DNA of 64,000 nt from Ehretia macrophylla (lineage: Eukaryota; Streptophyta; Magnoliopsida; Boraginales; Ehretiaceae): positions 9,537,001 to 9,601,000 of the forward strand of contig CM075778.1 of the NCBI GenBank assembly GCA_037974665.1. Reading direction: 5' to 3'. The translations under genes and the position numbers were made by a program. Shown one piece after another: positions 23,256-36,435 of the stretch (position 1 is its first letter; each line of letters begins with the position of its first letter). The notes below the pieces were generated by a model, which saw nothing but the letters and a program-made list of their open reading frames with translations, was not told the origin of the DNA and made no database searches.

Positions 23256-25236
23256 CCACTACTACTAATGTTTGGTTAAACATACCGCCTAATTCTAGTT
23301 CCCAAAGGTTAGGTAAATGATCAAATAACAACTTTTTAAAATTAAAAGTCTCAAATTCGGACATATATCTTGTAGATCCTCAAATCTATAATTAAGGTCG
23401 CATGGTTGTAACCTCTGTGATCCCTTTTTGGTTTGAGCTAACAACCAAATGGTCCAGAAGTTGTCAAATGGTCGGAGAAAGGTGAAGAGATCATTGATGG
23501 TGGAGTTATGCGTATGGAGAATTAGAAATAACAGTAATAAATCTATTAGGGTCTTTTCTCTAGGCAAGATAATAGGCATGGAGGATAATAGAACTTATAT
23601 ATATATATCAAGTTGAGCCTCCTAAGAGTGGAGCCTCAACTTGGCCAAATTTTGATCATTACGCGTCCTTGTATTATAAATATTATTTGATTGAAGTATA
23701 CATCAACTCATGTTGCCGTATGATAGAAGTTACATAATTTTGTTATTCTATCGAATGTGAATATTTCGTTGTTAAGGAAAAAGCCTGATTCTATAGGCCC
23801 ACTTCATGAAAAGTCCATGACGTGATGATGATAAATGAACAACTTGGTTTAATATGACCCACATATTTCTCTTCAAAGCACACTCAAGAGAAATCCAAAC
23901 AAAGTCTCTGGCAAAACCTCAAATGGTGAAAGGATGAAACTTCTGGTGTGTAGGCCACCACCACACTATCATGTCATCAACATTGACATGTTTAATTGGA
24001 TAGATGAATGTCTTTGTTGGCTTTTGGCCCCATTTTTTGAGGCTGATGTGTCATCCTCATCTTACTTGCATAACCATTGCCTTACAAAAGCTTGCCAATT
24101 TTTATTGGCGACTTCATTTCTCTCATGGGATAAATTAGGATTTTTGAGATCATTATGTAAATTTGTGAGTTACTTTATTTGAAATTATTTAATTTTAAAA
24201 TTTAAGTACAAGTTTATTTAATATGATATTAGAGTTAGACTTTAGTCTAATATTATTTATCCACGTTCCATCCATTCTCATTCAGGCGGTGACTCTAATA
24301 TGCTAGCACCTTCGATTAATCAAATATCACACTTGAATAGGTGTTGTAGAATCTAATTATTTTACATGGACAAGATATTGAACTATTCTGACCAATACCA
24401 AGTGGATTAAACCTCAAGTTTCTTCGACAAATTCATCCTTCCGAAAGGAGCTTTGTAATAGATGACAATTGAGTGGGTCTTGGTTCACCGGATGACCTTT
24501 TTTGGTCTTGTTATATTTCATGTGTATTTTGAAATTTGAGTTTTGACTTTTGACTTTTAGTGAAATACTTTGCTTTCTTAAGGGAAAAAAATTTCATCCT
24601 TCCGAAAGCCAAGAAATTTCTAGTGATCAATACAATTTTAAGAAGGTGTTATGAGATAAAATTGGTCATGCAAAATTTTCATGAAAATGGGGCTTGTCGC
24701 GACCACGAAACTCGAGTGAATTATATGATGAATGGAAATTTTTTCGACTAAAAAAGATGACGAGTCCGGCAAAATATGTTGGGGTTACACAAATGATATT
24801 CCGTGAATTATACAACTCTTACCTCCAATTTTCTTGCAATGTATGTGGTGAAATAATGGTGGAAAGATACCTTATTTAGGCTTAACTTATTTCGATCAGG
24901 ATTGTATTCTATTGTTACGACTCTACCACATGCGATCCTGCAAAACCCTTTCACAATCTTATCACAGAACTATTGTTCTTCTAAGTTCTTTTCTTTTTTT
25001 TCTTTTTCTTTTTGGTCATGTTCTTCTGAGTTGAAATGTGCACAAAAGAGTAAAAGAAAATGCTTCAAAATGTTATGGTTGAATGATCCCAAATGAGTGG
25101 AGAATAGACGATCTCACGCGCTTATAAAGCCCACCCTCACATATAGTCGCATTGGTTAGGCTGTAAAGTGTCTAAGAGTTTTTCAAGACTAACAAGATAA
25201 GGGAAGAAGTTAGCAATCATCCTATTAAGTTGTCCA
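23256..25236. other. Intergenic sequence with a small hairpin
   Basis: No gene was supported. A compact hairpin at 23609-23643 has 14-bp arms with one mismatch (CAAGTTGAGCCTCC / GGAGCCTCAACTTG) and a 7-base loop. Open frames at 23934-24182 and 24560-24879 lack domains and overlap in several frames. Confidence 0.5.
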
Positions 25237-25245
25237 TAAAAAGAA

Positions 25246-25633
25246 GGGTAAATGACACCAATGGTCCTATATTTTTGGAGGTTGAGATATTTTGGTCATA
25301 TATTTTAAAATGAATCTTTTAGTTTTAAATGTATTACAAATTTGACACTGTTGACTTAACTTGTTTATTTTATTAGTTTATTAACGTTTTTTGCATGTGA
25401 TTGACACCTCCTACAGGAACAGACACTCTTATCTATGTTTACCACGTATTGTTCTCTATACCTAGACATGTGTTAATCATGTGCAGAAAGCGTTAATAAA
25501 CTAGCGGAATAAGTAAATTAAGTCAATGGTGTCAAATTTATAATATATTTAGAACCAAAATATTCATTTCAAAAAATAAAAGACCAAAATGTTCCAAATT
25601 CAAAAAATATAGGACTACAAGTATCATTTATCC
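25246..25633. mobile_element. Mutator-like MITE, 388 bp, exact 9-bp target duplication
   Basis: TAAAAAGAA flanks the element exactly (25237-25245 and 25634-25642). The ends are inverted over about 150 bp: GGGTAAATGACACC on the left, GGATAAATGATACT as reverse complement of the right end, then GTCCTATATTTTT and AAATTTGACACC/TG in both arms. Only about 90 bp lies between the arms, so the element is almost a full hairpin. It has no coding capacity. Confidence 0.9.
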
Positions 25634-25642
25634 TAAAAAGAA

Positions 25643-27750
25643 TGAGGCTAGGCGAGTAAAATAAGGCTGAGTTGTCACATGTTCTGTTGGAATATTTATT
25701 GAAGCCACAAACAATGAAGTCGTATATATCGACAACTACATATGAAAAAGATGTAGAGAGCTAGCGATAATGTTTTGAGAGAAACAGTTCAACTAGAAGC
25801 TGTTTAAAGGAAATAATAAATAAAAAATAATATATTAAATTCTTTTTTAATAATTTAAATTTTTAAATGAGCTAATCACTTAATATAGTATCAGAGTTTA
25901 AGTGTCAAAAGGTCTTGGATTCAAAACTCACCGCTATCTATTTAAAAATATTAAAATTATCAAAGTGCAAGATTTAAAAATTAACTCTACTTGCACTTGT
26001 GAAGACGTATTAAAAATAATAAATAATATATTAAATCACTTTTTAATAATTTAAATTTTTAAATAAAATGATCACTTAACAGTCTGCGTAGTAAAAAACA
26101 AAAAGTTGGCTATAGAGCAAGAGTATAAAATTACCAGAATGTGGAGAAGTCCAACTATAATTTCTAATGACCATTCACTGTACTGTCGACAAATGGTCAC
26201 TCTACACGAATTATATAGATATATATTTTTTATAATGAAAATTTGATTTTTTTTTTGGTCAACGAGAAATTGATTTGAAATCAGACTCTGTTGATGAATT
26301 TATCCCACGACAACAAACTGTATAATGTAGCGGCATACTTTAATACATGTTTTAAATATATTAAAGGCCTTAAACTCGGATAATAAATCTTAAAGGCCAT
26401 AAATGAATTTCGTTGATCTAACATTTTTGTGCATCTGGAATTTACTGGATTTCACTTTGTTTCTTGAGTAAATTATATATTACTTTCCTGGAATTAGCTT
26501 AAAGTGTACGATACCCCTCTATAATTGCCAAACCATCTACACATAAAAATGGTTGCAAAACTATCCACATTACTTACATGTGGTCGTTAGAAAGGATGCA
26601 TATTATCTTTTCTATTAGAAAAATCGTTAAATGTAAGGAGGATGGTAAGTTATGGGCACCAAATGCAATCGTGGGTATATTTTGATGATAATTTGACTTA
26701 TGGTAACTAAAAATACGCTGATCGCGGAATTCATTAACAATTTCCTGGCAATCAAAGAAAAAAAGAAAAGACAAAAGGGCGATGCACATTTCATCTGAAG
26801 CTTAGTCAAACAGTAGCAGTGAAGCATTTATGGTTTAATCAGAAGCTTATTAAATTTGTCATTATCCTTGGGAGGAAGGGTACTAACATGTCTCTGTCGT
26901 TTGTTGAAGAAATTGCGATGATGGTAGGCAAGAAAAGTGCTACATGTTGGCCCAAGTGTGAGAAGTTTACAGCTAAGTGCATAATTAATAAAAGTAGATG
27001 AAATTTTTATTTTTAATTTAATTTTTGAACCCCATCTCTGAGACTTGGAAAGAGATTCAACAATAATAATATACTCATATAAAAATTCAATAGTAGTGAT
27101 GTTCGACAAAAAAAAAAAATAGTGATGATATGTCTACGTAGTTATAATAAAATAATTTGAATAATTTTATCATCATTAGATCTCATATAATGTTATATGA
27201 TATGAGAGGTTTCAAATCCCTATCCCCTATCCCACAAAAGAAGAAGAAAATAAAAAATAATGGGTTAAACAGTAGGGTTGGATGCTATAAGAGAGAAAAC
27301 GTAACCTTAGATGAGTTAAATAGAGAGATTTCAATGAGAACTAGTGTATGTAAAGTTAAGAAGAAAAGACTCCTACCAAAAATAAGTGATCTTGTTAAAT
27401 TTATATAATTGACATCACCTAATAAAAACAACCTTATTTCGATTTGATTTGATTTATTTTTGAACTCCATCACTCCACCCCACAAAAGAAAAGAAATTAA
27501 AGAAAAAATAATCTGCACGAGTAATAATAGTTGTTCATAAAGTCTTCAACATGTAAAGATGACCCTAAAGGGAGTTGTTCCCATTCAAATGGAGTATATC
27601 AATGATGAACATAATCAGATTACTAGTATGTACTAGAAAAAGTAGTACTACATAAGACATAGGATATATATATACATGGGCGGATGGATATGGGGTTAGT
27701 ACGTGTTATAGTCCTTATTAACTCCGAATTTTTTTTAAATATAACAAATG
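25643..27750. other. Intergenic sequence with a direct repeat pair
   Basis: No gene was seen. Two direct copies of a block of about 60 bp (AATAATATATTAAAT, then TTTTTAATAATTTAAATTT, then TCACTTAA) lie at about 25838-25895 and 26020-26080. They flank a segment with GTATCAGAG and GGTCTTGGATTCAAAACTC. This could be a small retroelement with short terminal repeats, but no target duplication was identified. Confidence 0.4.
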
Positions 27751-28115
27751 CAAGGCTACGCTAGATATAACTTCCTCCTAAAAGTGCATGTGCGATAGCC
27801 GATATGCTTGATGTACCAGCCAAGTCCAGGAACGAGGAGCAAAACCAGAACTACTAAATTATAGTTGGAAGAGAGAATATCAAAAGTATTAGACCCAAGG
27901 TTGTCAAGAGCTAGACTTCGGACTTCTCTTCTAAGAAATATACCCCGCACCGGGAGTGCGACCCATCAACCTACTAGCAATGGGGGAGAAAACATAACAT
28001 GTCGCAATAAAAGCTTGATTCGAGGCGTCAGCAAAACACTGCCGTCTGTTCCAAAAACAAAGGCCCCTTAGCGCCACGGGACAGGAGTGGGTAATCCCTA
28101 CTAAAAAGATATTCT
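27750..28115. other. Possible organelle-derived insertion (NUMT/NUPT)
   Basis: Composition changes sharply to balanced GC with complex sequence. The block CCCCTTAGCGCCACGGGAC and the dense run of meaningful-looking codons on both strands (for example NYNLVVLVLLLVPGLGW on the minus strand, 27756-27950) look like plant organelle DNA rather than the AT-rich surroundings. I could not name the source gene. It could also be a transposon fragment. Confidence 0.35.
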
Positions 28116-29719
28116 GGACCTACCCCTATATATATATATATATATTTTTTGTTTCCCTTTTATATTATAACGTAATTAGCAAACTCCCCTATAAAATTTT
28201 AGTTACACCCTAATTATCTTGTGGCATCAAAATTTGTCAAACAAAGGGTATTTTGATTTTCTTATTTTAAGCAAAAAAATATAATCTTTGAGAACAAAGA
28301 CAATCACTAAACCCCCTCCCCCATCCCAAACTTTGAGCTTTTGAAAAAAACGATTAAAATAAATTTAAAATAAATTTAAAATGAATAATTGAGATTTTAA
28401 AAGACCAAATCAGATGACTTGTAACATATCTTATCTAAATAAGGAGATAATAAGTAGAGGAGAGGATCCAAACCCCTTCTAACCAATCCTGTAAACAGCC
28501 TATCCCCTAAAGCCTCACCTCCAACAACTTCGGCCTAACCACTTTTCCCCTAACCTACTCAACACCTCCCCTACGAACCTTAGCCTCACCTGAGACCACC
28601 CGTTTCCTGCCCTCTAATCCCTAATGCAGCCCAATTCCCCCTCATCCCCACTCAGTAACCTTACCTCAACTCTTAGCCCTAGCCTTTAACCCTCTAGCCA
28701 AAACACCCATACATCCCTTATCCTTTATTATGTGTTCTTGAATTTGCATGAGCCTGTGTATCGGATGTAATAATTTGAAGATTTATTGTTAGAGAATAAG
28801 AAGACCAAAACGCCCTTTAGCCCTTAAGATTGTTTGACTGAGCTAAGTGTCATGACGAACTTTGGGTAAAATTAAAATTTAATGGGAGAATTTGAGAATT
28901 AGGTTCAAACTCTTGAAAAAAATGACACTTTGTCCTAATGAATTTGTAAAATTTCTAGAAGGAGAATTAACCATGTAATTCACAAAGTAGAAATTTGTGC
29001 CATCAGAAGACACTTGATAATCCCAATCTTGAAAGCTCGCTCAAAAACCTAGAAAGAAACCACGTAACACCCTTTAAGAGGAACCAAAGATTTCGTGTCG
29101 ACTTAGGCTACAAGTGGTAGAAATTAATGTTCCATTGGTACATGTTACTATTGGTCAACAAGATCATGCAAGTTGTAACACTTGATGATATAGGTGTGAC
29201 GTGAACATGTTGTTTGATAAAATAAAAAAATAAAAAAATAAAAAATGAACATATTGTCTATCTTATCACATCCATCTTTTCATACAAATACAATTTAGTG
29301 GGATCATTGGTACGGCCTTTCAACTTTTACCCATGATAATGGTATTAGCCATTATCAACATGACGAGGGAGAATTCTTCCATCCATTGATGCCGGAGCAA
29401 AGAAGTCCAAATTAGTGAAGGAAGATAAAAATAAAAATCATAACATTGCAGAATTTGTTTTCTGGCCCAAGTTTACATAAAAAATTGTACCAATCGGGAA
29501 GGATTTAGGTATTGAGTCATCTATAATTAAAAATCTCTATAAGTCTAGTTTTTAACGTTTTAAACAGTGCATTATTTAGAATTTTTTAGAAGAAATTATG
29601 ATTAATTTCCTGAAGTGTGTCTAAATTGTCTGTCTTTTTCCTTCTTCTTTTTTTTATATTAGAGATGTAAATTGTAATTTAAATTTAAAATTATTTATTA
29701 TAATAAATTTTTAACCGAT

Positions 29720-29751
<32 letters not shown>

Positions 29752-31741
29752 GCTTGAGTCCATGTGTGCCTTTATTGACAGACTAATTGCGCACTTTCAC
29801 CTTAGCAAAGTTTCCAAATGACAGGAACACGAGTCCCTTTATTTTTCACCTTTATTCACTACCAAATTGAAAAGCTAAACTGCCCTTTTATTTCTTCTAA
29901 TTCAATTCATTTCTTAATCATCTCATTCATGTACCGTACACGTGAATTATTTCAACTCATTAGTGACATCAATGGCACCTTTTAACCTATAACGTGATAT
30001 GAGCCTAACCAAAGATAGATGCAATTAATTTCTTTAAGTGAAAATAGTTAGTAGTTGAGTAGATTTCACTACAATGGGTCCTATTACTTAAATTTAGTGA
30101 ATAATTGGTTGACCATAAGTTGAATAAATGATATTTTATATTCTTTTCTTCTCAAACTCGTCTTATTTCCATTTTTTTGAGACGTGCTTCAAAGAAAATA
30201 TTACACTCGTTACTCATATCTTTTAAAAAATAAAGAATAAAACATTCTCTCATATAGTTGTAATATAACATGACCTTACATCTCTTTGAAAGAAAAAAAT
30301 GACCTACTTCAGAATAAACTTGAAGCCACATATGTTTGATACAATGTACACATTTTTTCTAGCAATCTCCATTTCTCTCTGCGTATCTATATCTTAAGTT
30401 TTAAGACTTAGATCCCTTCATAACATTTTAACATTGTAATAAGAAAGACTAATGATAATGAAATGATGATTATTTCATTATAACTGGATCATCATCTATC
30501 TTATAACGTTGTAGAAAAACATAAGTGTTTGGAAGCAAAATCTCATGATGAAAAATTTCCATGATCATTACGCTGCTTAATCAAACCTTGGAGATAAGGG
30601 GAGGGGAGACAATTAATTAAGAAGTCATTAAGTGAAAGAAACAAAACATTATTTTTTTTTTGTCTTTTTTTATTATTTTTCAAGCAAACATGCACACACT
30701 AATCATAAAGAGCTAGATTGCCAGTTTTGAAATATGATGTGTTTTAAATCTTTACAACACTGGTCAAGTTTTAGTTTCTGGATAATTATTATTTGTAAAC
30801 AGCACTATAATTAATAACAGATCTGATTGATTACAATATTAGTTAAGTGAACAAATCAAGCAAATGAAATCATAGTTCAAATTCTTGGATTGAATTATAA
30901 TTAATTAATTGCTATATTTATTGCTGATCTAACTTCAAATCTGAACTTTTTATTACAGTTGTTAGGCTGCTCTTGTGTTCTAGGATCAGATTTGAGGAAT
31001 TTGACTTGCATGTGAGAAAGGTATCAAAAAATACATTATACCCTCAATGTCCGAAGTTTTTTAACAACGTATAATTGCTTAAACTATTAGAAAGTATATA
31101 ATTAATTAGTTTAATATTTTTAATAATTTTTAACATGATATTAGAACTGATTTAATTCATTACCAATAATTAATTGTAGTATCTCGGTTGAAGATATCAT
31201 GTGTTTTATCACTGGGCCTTTAGTCTAGTGATAAGCTGCTCAGTGTGAGTGCGAGTGATTCCAAAATTAATTTTTGTAAATATATGTATCGTACGACTTA
31301 AAGATGTAATTCATTGCCTCACATATTAGAATTACGTGTTGGCTTGCACATGTGAAGCGAGTAAATATGATAATAAATAAACAAGGAATCTAATGAAGAG
31401 TACTAGTTTTTACATGGAGAAATAATTTAACTATATTCTTCCACTTTTTGCCTTCTTATTTTCTCATTCTTTTTTTTCATAATTCTTCAAACCTATGATG
31501 CGTATTTTCTTCTTTTTGTTGGCTTCCTTTTCTTAGTGGAGGTTGTAACACATAATTTTTTTAACTAAATGAATATATTTTTTCTCTAATAGGGGTTGAT
31601 TAATTTTTTACCTAAAAATACATAAATATTTTACATTTTTTTTCATGAAAAAACATGGATTTTTAAATTTTTTTGGACCAGTGGGGGTTGTACATTAGAT
31701 CCGCCACTGAATTCATTCTCTCTCTCTCTCTCTCTCTCTCT

Positions 31742-31779
<38 letters not shown>

Positions 31780-32569
31780 ATGAATTGATTTTTTTTTTTA
31801 GTTTTTGGTTTTTTAACATTTATTACCAAACTTTATTATCAAACTATTCACCTTAACTTCTTACAATTAAAATCAAACCCTAACGGATATCTAATCAATT
31901 TTGTTTTCGGGTTTATAATTAAATAAGGGATTGATCATATTCAAATTAAACCATACTCAATGTTATCTTTTTGTGAATAATGCCATCGAAAAAAAAAAAT
32001 CGAGGATGACATTTTTAGGATTGCTTATCATGAGTCAAATTTTCTAAGTATCAAACATAACTAATATGTTGACTTCGAGTTCGTCATTCACATTGCTGCA
32101 GGGATAGACAAATTCAGTGGTTCAGATCTCAAATTCTCAATTATTAATTTGCACCGTCAAATTTCATTACACATAATATTTCTAATCCCGTTATTTATGT
32201 ATCTACTTCTTAATTTCCAGTTTCAATAAAAAAATCACCTCCTTTCGTCGAATGTTAGATGTCACATATATAATATTTTTTTATATGAAACGGGCAAGGA
32301 AACAAGGACCATAATTGAGAGCTCCAGTGGTGGATCTAGAACTTTGTTTTAATGAAGGTTATAATGTATAATTCAAATTTTTTCTATTGTTAATTTTTTA
32401 TTCATTCATGGCGCTCGGCCGATGCACTAATATACGAATTATTTTTTCCAATAGTAATTAATTAATTTTTTTAGACTGATTATAAAATACACTCAAAATA
32501 CTCTAAAACTATCCTCAAATGTGAAGGCACTGCAACTCCCACTCATCACCCTTTTTTTTTTTATGTGTG
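28116..32569. other. Gene-free AT-rich block with microsatellites
   Basis: No gene was supported in 4.4 kb. Contents: AT repeats at 28130-28145 and 29725-29751; a C-rich, G-poor segment at 28460-28720; a (TC)n(TA)n compound microsatellite at 31718-31776; and repeat-like segments with TTAGATCCGCCACTGA (near 31697) and GGTGGATCTAGAACTT (near 32328) in opposite orientation, probably ends of dispersed repeats. Confidence 0.5.
31718..31776. repeat. Compound (TC)n-(TA)n microsatellite
   Basis: About 12 TC units are followed by TTTC and then about 16 TA units. Such long pure runs are normally very variable between individuals. Confidence 0.9.
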
Positions 32570-32578
32570 TATATTTTT

Positions 32579-33340
32579 GGGAAAATCTCACTATGTACAA
32601 GTCCCCATTGTTTCATTTTGTCCCAAACTAGTCTCCTTTGTTTCAACTGTCTCAAACTAGTCTCTTTTGTTTCAAAAAAAGTCCAAAGTTAGTCCCTTGT
32701 GTAAAAATTATAACTGATAACTTATTAAATGACTAAAATACCCTTAAAACCTGATTAAAATTAAACCCCCTTCCCCCACCCATCTGATCCCCACTCCTAC
32801 TCCCAAAGAAAAAAAAAAATACCCCCACCCCCTCCCCACGCTGCTGCCCCCACCCAGCTCCCCACCGTCTACCCCTTTCCACCGCCACCTCGCTACCCTA
32901 TCCCTATCTGACCAAAAAAAGAAAAACAACAAAAAATGGGTATGTGTATTATGTGTGGTGTGATTCAAGTGTGTGTTTTATATGTGTGTATATATGTGTG
33001 ATTTGTGCGTGTTGTATTAGGAGGTGGTTGGTGGGCGGCGGTGGTTGGACGAAGGTGGTGTCTGTTGTGTGTGTATGTGATTTGTGTGTGTATTGTGCAT
33101 GTGATTTGTGTGTGTTTTATGTGGTTGGTGGTGGTGGTGGTATTAAGGAGAAGATGAATGCTTTTACCATTTTACCCCTTTATTACTATCCATTTCTGTT
33201 AAGTTTAACACCTAGTTTAATAGAAGGGACTAACTTGAGACTTTTTTTTGAAATAGTGGAGACTAGTTTGGGACAGTTGAAATAATAGAGACTAATTTGA
33301 GACAAAGAAAAACAATGGGGACTTGTAGTGAGATTTTCCT
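32579..33340. mobile_element. Mutator-like MITE, 762 bp, near-exact 9-bp target duplication
   Basis: Left end GGGAAAATCTCACTA and reverse complement of the right end AGGAAAATCTCACTA continue as inverted repeats for over 100 bp (ACAAGTCCCCATTGTTT, TTTCAACTGTC, CCAAACTAGTCTC, TTTCAAAAAAA in both), with a 4-base indel. Flanks are TATATTTTT (32570-32578) and TTTATTTTT (33341-33349), 8 of 9 matching. The interior carries TG-rich and C-rich low-complexity sequence and no transposase. Confidence 0.8.
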
Positions 33341-33349
33341 TTTATTTTT

Positions 33350-36300
33350 AAATTATTTATAGGCTGAATAAAATTATCTATATATAAGCGTTAAATTATG
33401 TATTTTTAACTCCTAATAAACAAAACTTCTAAAACCGCTCCTAACTATCCTTATATATATTTTCAAAAGAGTTAAGGTTAACGAGGGTAGCTCCACTCCT
33501 CTAAAGATACATTCGTCCTGGAAGGTATGATAGTCTTTTGATTAGAGGATGCGCTCATCATAATATAATTGTAGGAAGAGTTTATCCATATCACTCCATG
33601 TGTAGCTCAACTGTCCAAGAAATTAATTAATTGGGTTTTAGACGCGGTTCGTGATTTGGCTGTTGAAAAATTATAGAAAAATGTGGACATGTAGGTAGGT
33701 GCATCATGCATGCAATCATGCAAGGTTTAGTGGTGGGAGTGTATGAAACCGTGTTCTTTTGCTTTCTTGATGGGAATAATTTTAACAAAACTTAAACAAA
33801 TGGCTGATTTCAAGAATTGCTTTTTTCCTTCTCCTTTTCGTTCTCTTTCCCCTCCTGGGCAAGTAAACTATGACCCCTTTATGATTATACTGAAAGTGAA
33901 AGGTTCTTTATTTTCTTATTGCTTATTTAATTAATTATGGCAACATCAAGATCAGATCATTTTTCTCACTGTAATTTTAATTACTAAATATCAATTTGGA
34001 TCATTTCCATTTAATTTGATCAATAAGTTCAGTGGGTGATCAGTATTTGATATGTTGTAAAAATATTGCGAGGTCTTACATAAATACGAGACATGACATA
34101 AGAATTAAATCGTTAGTATTGTGTGTCAAAATAATAATTTGGTTAACTATTTTAAGTAAGGAAGTTTAGTGTGTTAAAAACTGTACGTTATTTTTAAACT
34201 TAACACTAGTCTCACTTGCGCACTTAAAATTTTGAATCTAGAGCATCATAACACGTACCAACTAACTTCTGATACTTGAATATTATTTCCTGTCATAGGG
34301 ATAAATGAAATAACCTAGTAACAAATTTAGCAAGAGTGATTGAAGTATCAATCTATATAGCCTAATGACATCAAAGGTCGAAAGACCAGTAAATGAAGAA
34401 ATAGTACATAGACCGGCAAATCTTCCAGGCTTCCAACTAACACAAATAGATCTATTGTGTTATGTGTACTTCTTATACTATGAAAACTGATCAGATAGCT
34501 GGTTTTTTTCCCAGCCACCTAAGGGTTCTTAATTTGGGAATTAGGGTTAGGGTTTGTGGATTGCAGATTTGTGATAGAAATTGGGGGTTAGGATCTATAA
34601 CTAAAAAGAAAAAAAAAAGGATAGAATGATCTTTTCGAGAGTAAATACTCCAACGATCACTTCGAGGGTAATAAATCTCTTTAGCGTTGTAAAGGATTGA
34701 AATAATACTATTCTTGAATTGTTATAAAAAAATACGGCTACATTATATAGGAGTTCCTAGACTCAACTAAGGAAACTAAGTAATCTTAGTCCTTAATAGA
34801 TTCATAAACAAAAGTCTTTCCAAAAAGGATTTAAAGTCCTATAACTAAAATAAAAATACTAATTATTATGGTTTTCTAACACCATCATAAAGAGAAGACC
34901 TCCCATTAGATTAATGATTATCTAACTCTTTTACACATAAGTGGGTCTTATATCGTGTAGAGTTCATTGTTTATATCATGGTCGGATAACAATTAACCTG
35001 ATGTAAGAATTTTTCATCACAAAACGTAAAAAAGCAACACTTGATACCAATATCTCCATCAATCCGACTCCAAAGAATTATAAGAGTCATCATCTAGTAA
35101 CAAATATTAATTATGCTTTATCATATTAATTAAAAGGACTATAACAAGGATGTCTCAACTACACACGTTGATGAAGCTCACCAGTGGACTTAAATTGAGT
35201 TTTATGATATAAAAAGAGTACAAAAGTAATGTAGGACGACTAACATAATATCCAATAAAACAACATTATTGTAGTTTTACCCTCTTAGAAAAATGTGGGG
35301 CTTTTCAACATCTAAATGAAAATCAATTCTTAATTTTAGATGAGCTCATCAAATTCAAACGTTGTTGAAAACGAATTATTTAGAAAACTAAGCTGAAAAC
35401 GACATATGCTTATGTAAGAGTAGCTAGATAACCCAAAAGTTTGCTTAGCATGCAGTCTATAAGTATGCAATGATCTCTTAAGCTCTTAACCTAACCCCGA
35501 GACAAATTTATTATTCAGATTTTGGAAAGTGACTAATCAAAGAATATTAACTTTACCACATTTGTATCGCTCCTTGTAGAATAAGAACTATAAGTCTAAA
35601 TGATCAACTTGGTGATGGACCTTTGGATATTGCGGAAGACTTGTTCACATATTTAATTTGAATTATTTGAAAAGTTAATTTTGTATAAGTTAGTCTCGAT
35701 AGTCCAAAATTAGATTTCACATACTTTTTGCTCTTACAACAACACATCCATTCATACTTTTTTTGGACGAAGATATGTGTCTCAGGACTTGGTTCTCATT
35801 TTGTGTGTGAGAAATTTTGAAATCGATTTTTGAATAAGTGTAATATTATTTGTATGTGATATAATATTAGTTTAAACATCTTTTTAAATAAATAAATAAA
35901 TAATTTTTTGTCTAAATAGGAATGAGTTACTTATTTTTAACTATCAAAGTGAGCCACTTTATTAAGAAGAATAATGATAATAAAATAATAATATATTTAT
36001 TACGTTATTAAGGGATCATTTTGATGACAAAAAAAAAAAAATTTGACTATAGGAGTGAGAAGCTACATCGTTCTTCAACAAAACTTGAACTCGCCGGTTC
36101 GCAGACCAAGAAAGATGCTATTACACGTAGCCATCGGCACGTGAAGTCAATTCCTTTATTTATCGTTTAGTAGATCTTATGCATGTGTTTTCCACGCGCT
36201 ACTAAGCGTTTGGGAAAGAGACTGCAAAAAAACAAACATAACACATTGGGCCGCAAAGTAGGAGCGGACCGTATCGGGATGTGAGTAGAGAGAATCATTG

Positions 36301-36410
36301 TGCATCAAATAGGAAAGCTCAAAATACGCGTCAAATTTTACTTTAAACAACACCTAAACAAGACTTTCTATGTTTCACACTCTAAAAAGTGCAAAAACCC
36401 TTTTCTCACA
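33350..36410. other. Intergenic sequence, no gene seen
   Basis: AT-rich, many short stop-laden frames. A short telomere-like GGGTTAGGGTTTG at 34542-34556 is too short to be a telomeric array. Nothing else was identified. Confidence 0.5.
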
Positions 36411-36435
36411 AATCTTAAATAATACAAGAAAATTT

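Noticed and set aside
23934-24879. Short plus-strand frames of 60-80 codons
   Set aside because: No family resemblance and no continuation across plausible introns.
25838-26080. LTR retrotransposon with a GTATCAGAG primer-binding-like site
   Set aside because: The flanking direct repeats are short and AT-rich, there is no target duplication, and no coding sequence.
31205-31260. tRNA-like stretch (GGGCCTTTAGTCTAGTGATAAGC)
   Set aside because: A box A-like word is present, but no cloverleaf or matching box B at the right distance could be built.
34542-34556. Interstitial telomere repeat (GGGTTAGGG)
   Set aside because: Fewer than three units; expected by chance in a window of this size.
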